NCBI GenBank assembly: GCA_030673005.1
Contig: DAOVFI010000131.1
Span: forward strand, 1-6,759
Reading direction: 5' to 3'
DNA length: 6,759 bases
From: Planctomycetales bacterium
GTDB lineage: Bacteria > Planctomycetota > Phycisphaerae > SM23-33
In this document: piece by piece, positions 1 through 5,072 of the stretch
Numbering within the stretch: the stretch's first letter is position 1
How the letters are laid out: every line of letters begins with the position of its first letter
Program-made: the position numbers and the translations under genes
The notes under the pieces: generated by a model
Seen by the model: only the letters and a program-made list of their open reading frames with translations
The model's database searches: none
Told to the model about the DNA's origin: nothing

Positions 1-223
1 CCCGAACGTCTGCCCGGGTTACGTAACCGTCGGGCCTGATGGCAAGGTCTATGCATCCGTAGGCAGTTCCGTCGGCATCCTCACTCTGACCGACAGGCCC
101 GTGTCGTTCAAGCCTCTCCGGACGCTCAAGAAGGGGATATGTCGATTCCCGCAGATTCATGGAAACACGCTCCACTACGTTACGGTTCCGGGCAACGAAC
201 TGTGGGCGATCCCACTGAAGTAG
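1..223 (+). CDS. C-terminal fragment of an unrecognised protein
   Basis: An open frame enters from the left edge (first full codon at base 2) and stops at TAG 221-223, giving about 73 residues. The tail contains VTVGPDGKVYASVGSS, HGNTLHYVTV and ends NELWAIPLK. These short alternating hydrophobic and polar stretches with Gly/Asp turns look like beta strands, and GPDGKVYAS resembles a blade turn of a beta-propeller. That is only an impression: no catalytic motif is visible and the rest of the protein lies outside the window. The residue pattern is protein-like and the frame ends just before the repeat-rich gap, which supports real coding. The nearest downstream gene begins about 380 bases away, beyond a structured repeat, so the two are probably not tightly coupled. 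I do not recognise a family. Confidence 0.6.
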   Translation, partial: PNVCPGYVTVGPDGKVYASVGSSVGILTLTDRPVSFKPLRTLKKGICRFPQIHGNTLHYVTVPGNELWAIPLK

Positions 224-290
224 GTGGGAAACGAAGGCGAACAGTAAGAGTTCAACCCAATGCAGAAGAAAAGAGCAAGTCAGGCACACA

Positions 291-330
291 TAGTATTTAT
301 CACTCCGGCTGTTTGGAGTGATAAATACTA
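291..330. repeat. 16-bp perfect hairpin followed by a C9 tract
   Basis: TAGTATTTATCACTCC (291-306) is the exact reverse complement of 315-330, with an 8-base loop GGCTGTTT. Nine C residues (331-339) follow immediately, then GGG. The stem is AT-rich, unlike the surrounding DNA. It is arm 1 of the composite element. There is no T-tract on either strand, so it is not a standard intrinsic terminator. Confidence 0.85.
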
Positions 331-339
331 CCCCCCCCC

Positions 340-424
340 GGGTGGCACGGTCAAGCCGAACGCCGTGCGGCGTGGCCGTGATGGCGCCCACCACGGCCAA
401 GTCTCCGACTTGACCGTGCCACCC
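340..424. repeat. 85-base GC-rich palindromic unit
   Basis: GGGTGGCACGGTCAAG (340-355) is perfectly complementary to CTTGACCGTGCCACCC (409-424). Smaller internal pairs fit inside: GGCCGTG 374-380 with CACGGCC 392-398, and CGCC/GGCG around 361-372. An alternative short hairpin AAGTC 399-403 / GACTT 407-411 competes slightly with the outer stem. The self-contained palindrome resembles REP/BIME-type or dispersed palindromic repeats of large GC-rich genomes. It is arm 2 of the composite element. Copy number elsewhere cannot be judged from this window. Confidence 0.75.
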
Positions 425-438
425 GTTAGGCGACGGGG

Positions 439-540
439 AAATGAAAAAACAATTCCAGAAGACTCGTCAGGGCGACCCGGCTACGGCTCGCTTCGCCGAG
501 ACGAGAGCCTGGAGTAGCCCGATGAATTGTTTTTTCATTT
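439..540. repeat. Third inverted-repeat arm, AT-rich base with GC-rich imperfect tip
   Basis: AAATGAAAAAACAATT (439-454) pairs perfectly with AATTGTTTTTTCATTT (525-540). The stem continues imperfectly inward: TCCAG 454-458 with CTGGA 509-513 (base 454 is shared with the outer pairing), CTCGTC 463-468 with GACGAG 500-505, and GGCGA 471-475 with TCGCC 493-497. A bulge at 514-524 lies on the right side. The right arm is directly joined to the outer 29-bp repeat at 541. Confidence 0.75.
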
Positions 541-570
541 TGTGTGCCTGACTTGCTCTTTTCTTCTGCG

Positions 571-600
571 ACGGTTGCAAAGGCCTGAACGGTTACAAAG
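571..600. repeat. Direct repeat pair, 18-base period, upstream of first exporter gene
   Basis: ACGGTTGCAAAG (571-582) and ACGGTTACAAAG (589-600) differ at one base and are 18 bases apart. They lie between the palindromic element and the likely start of the exporter gene. They could be a small tandem duplication or a pair of protein-binding sites. The frame of the exporter is open through them (reading RLQRPERLQR), but the residues look like repeat translation rather than conserved protein. Confidence 0.5.
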
Positions 601-604
601 AAGA

Positions 605-2440
605 ATGGTCAATCTCATGTCAAGCAAAGGAAAAGTTTTGTGGGGGTTGATGGCCGGTCAGCGCATGCGGTACGGCGCAGCCATCGCGGCGATGGTGATC
701 TCGGCTGCGGTCGCGTTTGTGCCGCCGCTGATCGGGCGCGCGACGATCGACTTCGTTATAGCCGGTAAGGAACTTCACGCTCCGCAGTTCGTGAAGGATT
801 TCGTCGAGCGGATCGGCGGGCGGGACCTGCTGGTCAGCCGCCTGTGGATTCCCGCGCTTGTCGTTGTGGGTCTGGCTGCGGTGGGCGGTCTGTTTATGTA
901 CCTGAAGGGCAGGTGGGCGTCTATCGCCTCCGAGTCGATTGCCCGCCGTCTGCGCAGCCGGCTTTACGACCACCTTCAGCGCCTGCCGTGCAGTTATCAT
1001 GACAAGGCCGAGACCGGCGACCTGGTGCAGCGATGCAGCAGCGACGTCGAGACAATCCGCATGTTCCTGGCCATGCACGTGGTGGAAATCGGTCGCGGCG
1101 GCGTCATGCTTGCGGTGGCGGTGCCGATCATGTTCGCCATGAACGTCCGAATGGCGCTTCTGGGCGTTGTGCTGCTTGGCCCGATCCTGGTCTTTTCGAT
1201 AGCATTTTTCATTAAGGTCAAGAGCGTCTTCAAGCAGATGGACGAGGCAGAGGGCGCGATGACCGCGATGCTTCAGGAGAACCTTACCGGCATCCGCGTG
1301 GTTCGTGCATTCGCCCGGCAGGAGTTCGAGTGTGAGAAATTTGCCGAAAAGAACGCCCGATACCGGGATCGCTGGCGCCGACTGATGCGGGTTATGGCGT
1401 GGTTCTGGCCGCTTTCGGACGTGCTGTCAATGACGCAGGTGGGTATCGTGCTTATGGCGGGTGGGTATTATATCGCCGTCGGGACGATAAGCGTCGGGAC
1501 GTTCTTCGCCTTCTTCATGTTCGTGAACATGTACCTCTGGCCCATTCGGCGGATGGGAAAAATCATGGCCGAACTCGGCAAGGCGATGGTTTCCATCGGG
1601 CGCGTCAGCGAAATCCTCGACGCCGAACGCGAAGACCACGCCGATAAGGTGACCGACGTCGGCGGACCGACCGAACGCGCCGGCGGCGACATCGTTTTCG
1701 AGAATGTCAGTTTCTCGCACGGCGACGAAACAGCGGTTCTCAACAATGTTTCGCTGCACGTCGAGCCGGGACGGACGCTGGCGATCCTCGGACCGAGCGG
1801 ATCGGGCAAGAGCACGTTGATTAATCTGCTGCTGCGCCTGTACGACTATCGGGACGGATCGATCCGCCTGGACGGGCGGGAACTGCGCGACATGGAAAGG
1901 AAGTTCGTCCGCTCGCAGATCGGCGTGGTGTTGCAGGAGCCGTTCCTTTACTCCAGGAGCCTGCGTGAGAACATCAAACTGGCCCGCTCGGCGGCGCATG
2001 ACAAGGAGATGGTCGAGGCCGCTTCGGCGGCGTGCGTACACGATGCAATTTCCGACTTTGACAGCGGATACGACACCGTCGTCGGCGAAAAAGGCGTAAC
2101 GCTTTCCGGCGGGCAGAGGCAGCGCGTCGCCCTGGCGCGGGCGATATTGAAGGACCCGCCAATCCTCATCCTCGACGACGCACTCAGCAGCGTCGATACG
2201 CGGACCGAGAATATGATTCTCCGCGCCCTTCGCCGGCGCCACGGAAGGCACACCACGCTCATAATCGCCCACCGCCTCTCGACGCTCATGGCCGCCGACA
2301 TGATCATTGTGCTCGAGGACGGGCGGATCGTGCAAACCGGTACGCATCAGAGCCTGCTGAAGCAGCCGGGCCTATATCGCCGGTTGTGGGAAATACAAAG
2401 TTACCTTGAGGACGATTTGGTGAAGGTGGAAAAAAAGTAG
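605..2440 (+). CDS. ABC exporter half-transporter, degenerate-site subunit (TM287/BmrC-like)
   Basis: Predicted 611-residue fusion of a six-helix transmembrane domain (about residues 23-315) and a C-terminal nucleotide-binding domain (about 362-600), the usual size for MsbA/BmrA-type half-exporters of the inner membrane. Visible motifs: Walker A GPSGSGKST 396-404, Q-loop Q444, signature LSGGQ 500-504, Walker B ILILDD 520-525, D-loop SSVD 528-531, H-loop H556. The catalytic Glu after Walker B is Asp (D525), and the A-loop aromatic position is His (FSH 370-372). This marks a weak ATP site, as in the TM287-type partner of heterodimeric exporters. The downstream exporter gene has the complementary pattern. 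The frame is open back to TTG 527, but that extension is encoded by the palindromic and direct repeats, so ATG 605 (or ATG 617) is preferred; no strong Shine-Dalgarno decides between them. The stop codon lies in the first heptamer of the following array. Substrate unknown. Confidence 0.93.
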   Translation: MVNLMSSKGKVLWGLMAGQRMRYGAAIAAMVISAAVAFVPPLIGRATIDFVIAGKELHAPQFVKDFVERIGGRDLLVSRLWIPALVVVGLAAVGGLFMYLKGRWASIASESIARRLRSRLYDHLQRLPCSYHDKAETGDLVQRCSSDVETIRMFLAMHVVEIGRGGVMLAVAVPIMFAMNVRMALLGVVLLGPILVFSIAFFIKVKSVFKQMDEAEGAMTAMLQENLTGIRVVRAFARQEFECEKFAEKNARYRDRWRRLMRVMAWFWPLSDVLSMTQVGIVLMAGGYYIAVGTISVGTFFAFFMFVNMYLWPIRRMGKIMAELGKAMVSIGRVSEILDAEREDHADKVTDVGGPTERAGGDIVFENVSFSHGDETAVLNNVSLHVEPGRTLAILGPSGSGKSTLINLLLRLYDYRDGSIRLDGRELRDMERKFVRSQIGVVLQEPFLYSRSLRENIKLARSAAHDKEMVEAASAACVHDAISDFDSGYDTVVGEKGVTLSGGQRQRVALARAILKDPPILILDDALSSVDTRTENMILRALRRRHGRHTTLIIAHRLSTLMAADMIIVLEDGRIVQTGTHQSLLKQPGLYRRLWEIQSYLEDDLVKVEKK

Positions 2441-2485
2441 CCGGTAGCCGGTAGCCAGTAGCCGGTAGCCAGTAGCCAGTAGCCG
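2437..2485 (+). repeat. Tandem heptamer array, seven units of GTAGCCR
   Basis: Seven uninterrupted 7-base units GTAGCCR begin at 2437; the last base runs G,G,A,G,A,A,G. The stop codon of the first exporter gene (TAG 2438-2440) is inside the first unit. The same unit recurs in reverse complement at 3047-3088, on the other side of the four-helix gene. Short tandem heptamers of this type are known as STRR-like repeats in some bacteria. There are no spacers, so it is not a CRISPR. Confidence 0.9.
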
Positions 2486-2548
2486 GTGAGCAGTGTTTCT
2501 GATATCAGGAAGACGATCTGGGCGATTGTGGAAAGGATGAAACAGAAG

Positions 2549-2953
2549 ATGTCTCAGTATGGTGAGAACGCTAGTCCGTTTGGCTTTGAAGATTTGGAGG
2601 TGTACAAGGCAGCCAGGGCTTTTCGTAAGCGGATTTACAAGTTGGCCGAGATGTTGCCAGGCGAAGAGAAATTCGCTCTCGCACAACAGATGCGTCGTGC
2701 AGCCGTTTCTCTGACCAGCAATATCGCCGAAGGTTATGGTCGGTACCACTGGCAGGAAAACACCCAGTTTTGCAGACACTCCAGAGGCTCGCTACTGGAA
2801 CTAATTGAACATATCAACGTCTGCATCGATGAGAACTACGCTGAAGCAGAGCATCTGGAAAGACTGAAGGCCGAAGATGGTGTCAGAATCCTGAAATTGC
2901 TTAACGGGTACATTGCCTACCTGCAAAAGCAGAAGGCGATTACGAAAGGTTAG
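2549..2953 (+). CDS. Four-helix-bundle protein, S23 / 23S rRNA intervening-sequence (IVP) family
   Basis: A 134-residue cytosolic protein from ATG 2549. Family hallmarks are FEDLEVYKAARAF (13-25) at the start of helix 1, QQMRRAAVSLTSNIAEGYGR (46-65) across helix 2, and FCRHSRGSLLEL (74-85) in helix 3, followed by a helical C-terminus ending KQKAITKG. This matches the family found in rRNA intervening sequences and as free-standing genes; the biochemical role is not established. The start is uncertain: ATG 2549 has AAGGA 11 bases upstream, ATG 2537 is in frame, and the frame is open back to GTG 2486, whose codon touches the heptamer array. It lies between two exporter subunit genes, is flanked by inverted heptamer arrays and is lower in GC, all suggesting a late arrival. 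There is no rRNA around it. The fold is shared with Avd of diversity-generating retroelements, but no reverse transcriptase is present. Confidence 0.88.
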   Translation: MSQYGENASPFGFEDLEVYKAARAFRKRIYKLAEMLPGEEKFALAQQMRRAAVSLTSNIAEGYGRYHWQENTQFCRHSRGSLLELIEHINVCIDENYAEAEHLERLKAEDGVRILKLLNGYIAYLQKQKAITKG

Positions 2954-3016
2954 CCGATCTTAAATCCTTGCGGATACGATTTGCGATAATAACTACACCC
3001 TATTTTGCTGGTTACC

Positions 3017-3038
3017 CGCCTTCGCTAAGGCTACGGCG
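3017..3038. repeat. Imperfect palindrome of a dispersed-repeat type
   Basis: CGCCTTCGC (3017-3025) can pair with GCTACGGCG (3030-3038) at seven of nine positions around a TAAG loop. It sits just before the right heptamer array and belongs to no coding region I accept. It looks like a REP-type palindrome; copy number must be counted genome-wide. Confidence 0.45.
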
Positions 3039-3046
3039 TGGCAAGC

Positions 3047-3088
3047 CGGCTACTGGCTACGGGCTACTGGCTACTAGCTACGGGATAC
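3047..3088 (-). repeat. Tandem heptamer array in inverted orientation (YGGCTAC units)
   Basis: Units CGGCTAC, TGGCTAC, GGGCTAC, TGGCTAC, TAGCTAC and GGGATAC run from 3047 to 3088. The first, second and fourth are exact reverse complements of the GTAGCCR unit at 2437-2485; the others differ by one or two bases. The array ends seven bases before the likely start of the second exporter gene, so it occupies that gene's leader. The frame of that gene is open through the array and would add a repetitive ATGYWLLATGY stretch, which I treat as non-native. Confidence 0.85.
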
Positions 3089-3094
3089 GAAAAA

Positions 3095-4957
3095 ATGACA
3101 ACCCAGGCAGTCAGATTGGAAGAGGAAGAATACGTCGGGCAACTGAAGTGGTCGGTCTGGATGAAGGTCTTCAGTTTCACCGGTCCGCACAAGCGCTACA
3201 TGGCGATGCTGGCCGCCGTTGCGTTGATAGTGGCCGGGATTGACGCTGTCTTTCCGCTGATTTATTGCGGTATTGTGAATGACGCCGTCAGGAACGGCGC
3301 CGAGATGCAATTGTGGTTTTGGGTCCTGGCGTACGGTGGCCTGGCGCTGTTGGCGGGCGTGTGTTTCTGGTCGATGATCCGTCTGGCCGGTAGGGTTTCG
3401 ACGGGTGTCGCCCACGACATTCGCCGCGCCGGTTTCCGCCGGCTCCAGGAACTGTCGTTTTCCTATTACGATCGAAGGCCCGTAGGCTGGCTGATGGCCC
3501 GTATGACGAGCGATTGCGATCGGCTCAGCAGGATCATCGCATGGGGCACGGTGGACCTTGTCTGGGGCGGCTGCACGCTGATAGGCGTGGCCGTGGTCAT
3601 GCTCGTATTGAACCGGCAACTTGCCCTGTACGTCCTGGCGGTGCTTCCGCCGATGATCTTGTTGAGTTTTATATTTCAGAAGCACCTGCTGCCTGCTTCG
3701 CGCAGGGTTCGCAGGATTAATTCCAATATTACCGCCTCCTACAGCGAGTCCATTATGGGTGTGCGAACCACCAAGACGCTCGTTCGCGAAGAGGAAAACC
3801 TTCGCGAGTTCACCGACCTGACGGGCGAGATGTTCGGCGCATCGGTGCACAACGCCATATTGTCGTCGATGTATTTCCCGATGATACTTTCGCTGGGCAG
3901 CATCGCCGGCGGACTGGTGCTGTGGCTGGGCGGCGTGGAGGTCGTCGCCGACTCGAATAAGATAGGCATGCTGATTGCGTTTATCTCTTACACGGGTCTC
4001 TTCATGTTCCCGATACACGAGTTGGCGAGGCTCTTCGCCGAGGCCCAGGCCGTTCAGGCGGCGGCCGAACGAATTACCGGACTGCTGGAGACGGAACCGG
4101 AAATCGCCGATTCGCCCGAGGTTCTTGCAGAAATTGAAAAACAAAGCGCAACGGCCCCGCAGGCGGAAACGGCCATCGACGGGCTGGCCGAACGCATCGA
4201 CTCGATCGAGTTTCGCAACGTCGGCTTCGCCTATAAAGAGGGCAAGGACGTCCTGATGGACTTCAACCTCTCCGTCAGTTCCGGCCAGACCATCGCTCTG
4301 GTCGGTCCCACCGGCGGTGGAAAAACCACCATCGTCAGCCTGCTGTGCCGGTTTTACGAGCCGACAGCCGGCGAGATACTCATCGACGGCGTCGAGTACC
4401 GCCGGCGGAGCCTGCACTGGCTCCAGTCGAACCTCGGCATCGTCCTCCAGACGCCGCACCTGTTCAGCGGGACGATCCGCGAAAACATCCGATACGGAAA
4501 CCTCCGGGCCGATGATGGGCAGATAGAATGGGCCGCGAAAATCGTCAACGCCCACGAATTCATAATGGAGTTCGACGACGGATACGATACGCAGATCGGC
4601 GAAGGCGGAACAAAACTCTCGACGGGCCAGAAGCAACTGGTCTCCTTTGCAAGGGCGATCCTGTCCGATCCGCAGATATTTGTTATGGATGAGGCCACCT
4701 CTTCGGTCGATACCGAGACCGAACAACTCATCCAGCAAGGTCTTGCGAAGGTCCTGGCCGGGCGGATCAGTTTCGTTATCGCCCACCGCCTCTCGACGAT
4801 CCGCTCTGCCGACCGGATTCTCGTAATCGAGGACGGGCTGGTCGTCGAGGCCGGCACGCACGCCGAACTGATTCATCTGGCGGGCAGGTATTACGAACTC
4901 TATACGAACCAGTTCGCCGAGGATCGCCGGAGCGAAATCCTCAAAAGTCAGTCGTGA
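3095..4957 (+). CDS. ABC exporter half-transporter, catalytic-site subunit (TM288/BmrD-like)
   Basis: Predicted 620-residue half-exporter with a six-helix membrane domain (about residues 36-310) and a nucleotide-binding domain (about 368-605), joined by a hydrophilic linker (about 332-367). Motifs: A-loop Y380, Walker A GPTGGGKTT 404-412, Q-loop Q452, signature LSTGQ 508-512, Walker B IFVMDE 528-533 with catalytic E533, D-loop SSVD 536-539, H-loop H564. The signature departs from LSGGQ while the Glu is kept, the reverse of the upstream exporter. Pairing the two gives one hydrolytic site (this Walker A/B with the partner's LSGGQ) and one degenerate site, as in TM287/288. An acidic N-terminus (LEEEEY 8-13) precedes the first membrane helix. 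Start ATG 3095 is chosen because the open extension back to GTG 3038 is encoded by the heptamer array. No clear Shine-Dalgarno is seen. The inserted S23 unit separates it from its likely operon partner. Substrate unknown. Confidence 0.93.
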   Translation: MTTQAVRLEEEEYVGQLKWSVWMKVFSFTGPHKRYMAMLAAVALIVAGIDAVFPLIYCGIVNDAVRNGAEMQLWFWVLAYGGLALLAGVCFWSMIRLAGRVSTGVAHDIRRAGFRRLQELSFSYYDRRPVGWLMARMTSDCDRLSRIIAWGTVDLVWGGCTLIGVAVVMLVLNRQLALYVLAVLPPMILLSFIFQKHLLPASRRVRRINSNITASYSESIMGVRTTKTLVREEENLREFTDLTGEMFGASVHNAILSSMYFPMILSLGSIAGGLVLWLGGVEVVADSNKIGMLIAFISYTGLFMFPIHELARLFAEAQAVQAAAERITGLLETEPEIADSPEVLAEIEKQSATAPQAETAIDGLAERIDSIEFRNVGFAYKEGKDVLMDFNLSVSSGQTIALVGPTGGGKTTIVSLLCRFYEPTAGEILIDGVEYRRRSLHWLQSNLGIVLQTPHLFSGTIRENIRYGNLRADDGQIEWAAKIVNAHEFIMEFDDGYDTQIGEGGTKLSTGQKQLVSFARAILSDPQIFVMDEATSSVDTETEQLIQQGLAKVLAGRISFVIAHRLSTIRSADRILVIEDGLVVEAGTHAELIHLAGRYYELYTNQFAEDRRSEILKSQS

Positions 4958-5012
4958 GTCGATTCTCCCGTTCCAGCCCACAGGGGGCAGGGTGTGCCGC
5001 GAATCATACCGG

Positions 5013-5048
5013 TTGATAATTGCTTCTTGAGTGAGTTAATGATAATTG
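5013..5048 (+). promoter_or_regulatory. AT-rich candidate promoter/operator with repeated TGATAATTG
   Basis: In the 115-base gap before sufC the nonamer TGATAATTG occurs twice in direct orientation, at 5014-5022 and 5040-5048. A TTGATA (5013-5018) with TAATGA (5037-5042) at 18-base spacing could be a weak sigma-70-like promoter. The block is clearly more AT-rich than its surroundings. Whether it is a promoter, an operator for an Fe-S-sensing regulator, or chance is not decided by sequence alone. Confidence 0.35.
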
Positions 5049-5060
5049 TGTTCCGACACG

Positions 5061-5065
5061 AAGGA
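5061..5065 (+). promoter_or_regulatory. Ribosome binding site of sufC
   Basis: AAGGA lies seven bases before ATG 5073. It supports that start over the in-frame TTG 5046 and ATG 5079, and it is the clearest Shine-Dalgarno site in the window. Confidence 0.65.
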
Positions 5066-5072
5066 TTACTCA

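Larger units (their letters stand above)
262..569. repeat. Nested palindromic element with 29-bp terminal inverted repeats
   Basis: Bases 262-290 and 541-569 are perfect reverse complements over 29 bases, starting GCAGAAGAAAAGAGC on the left and ending GCTCTTTTCTTCTGC on the right. Between them sit three further inverted repeats (291-330, 340-424, 439-540). The first abuts the left arm and the last abuts the right arm with no spare base, so a single strand could fold into a junction with a closing stem and three arms. No coding frame of note lies inside. It could be a MITE-like or REP-like element, or palindromes inserted one inside another. I see no target-site duplication at its edges (CCAAT on the left, GACGG on the right). 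It fills most of the 381-base gap before the first exporter gene. Confidence 0.85.
2437..3088 (+). mobile_element. Putative insertion unit: S23-type gene flanked by inverted heptamer arrays
   Basis: Inferred unit made of the left heptamer array, the four-helix-bundle gene, a palindromic repeat (3017-3038) and the right heptamer array in the opposite orientation. It separates two genes that appear to encode partners of one heterodimeric exporter and are normally adjacent. The gene inside has lower GC than its neighbours (28 of 60 bases at 2581-2640 against 44 of 60 at 2101-2160). No transposase or recombinase is present, and target-site duplications are not evident. Mobility is therefore a hypothesis; a locally expanded repeat around an old gene is the alternative. 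Confidence 0.35.

Noticed and set aside
210..229. Hairpin TCCCAC/GTGGGA around the stop codon of the first gene
   Set aside because: Only six base pairs with an eight-base loop and no T-run; chance is likely.
291..339. Intrinsic terminator of the upstream gene
   Set aside because: The hairpin is AT-rich and followed by C residues, with no T-tract on either strand.
139..517. Short + strand open frames in the left gap (139-321 and 260-517)
   Set aside because: The first overlaps the real upstream gene in another frame; the second runs through inverted repeats and the C9 tract. Neither has protein-like features.
1427..2347. Long antisense open frame across the first exporter gene
   Set aside because: Same reason: composition-driven shadow of a gene with complete Walker A, signature and Walker B motifs on the + strand.
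2549..2953. Avd component of a diversity-generating retroelement
   Set aside because: The four-helix fold is related, but there is no reverse transcriptase, template repeat or variable repeat in the window; the sequence fits the S23/IVP family better.
2437..3088. CRISPR array
   Set aside because: The repeats are 7-base units in direct tandem without spacers, and no cas gene is present.
3074..4981. Very long antisense open frame across the second exporter gene (over 600 codons)
   Set aside because: It mirrors the sense gene almost exactly, contains no family motif, and arises from GC-rich codon bias. The + strand frame has all ABC motifs.
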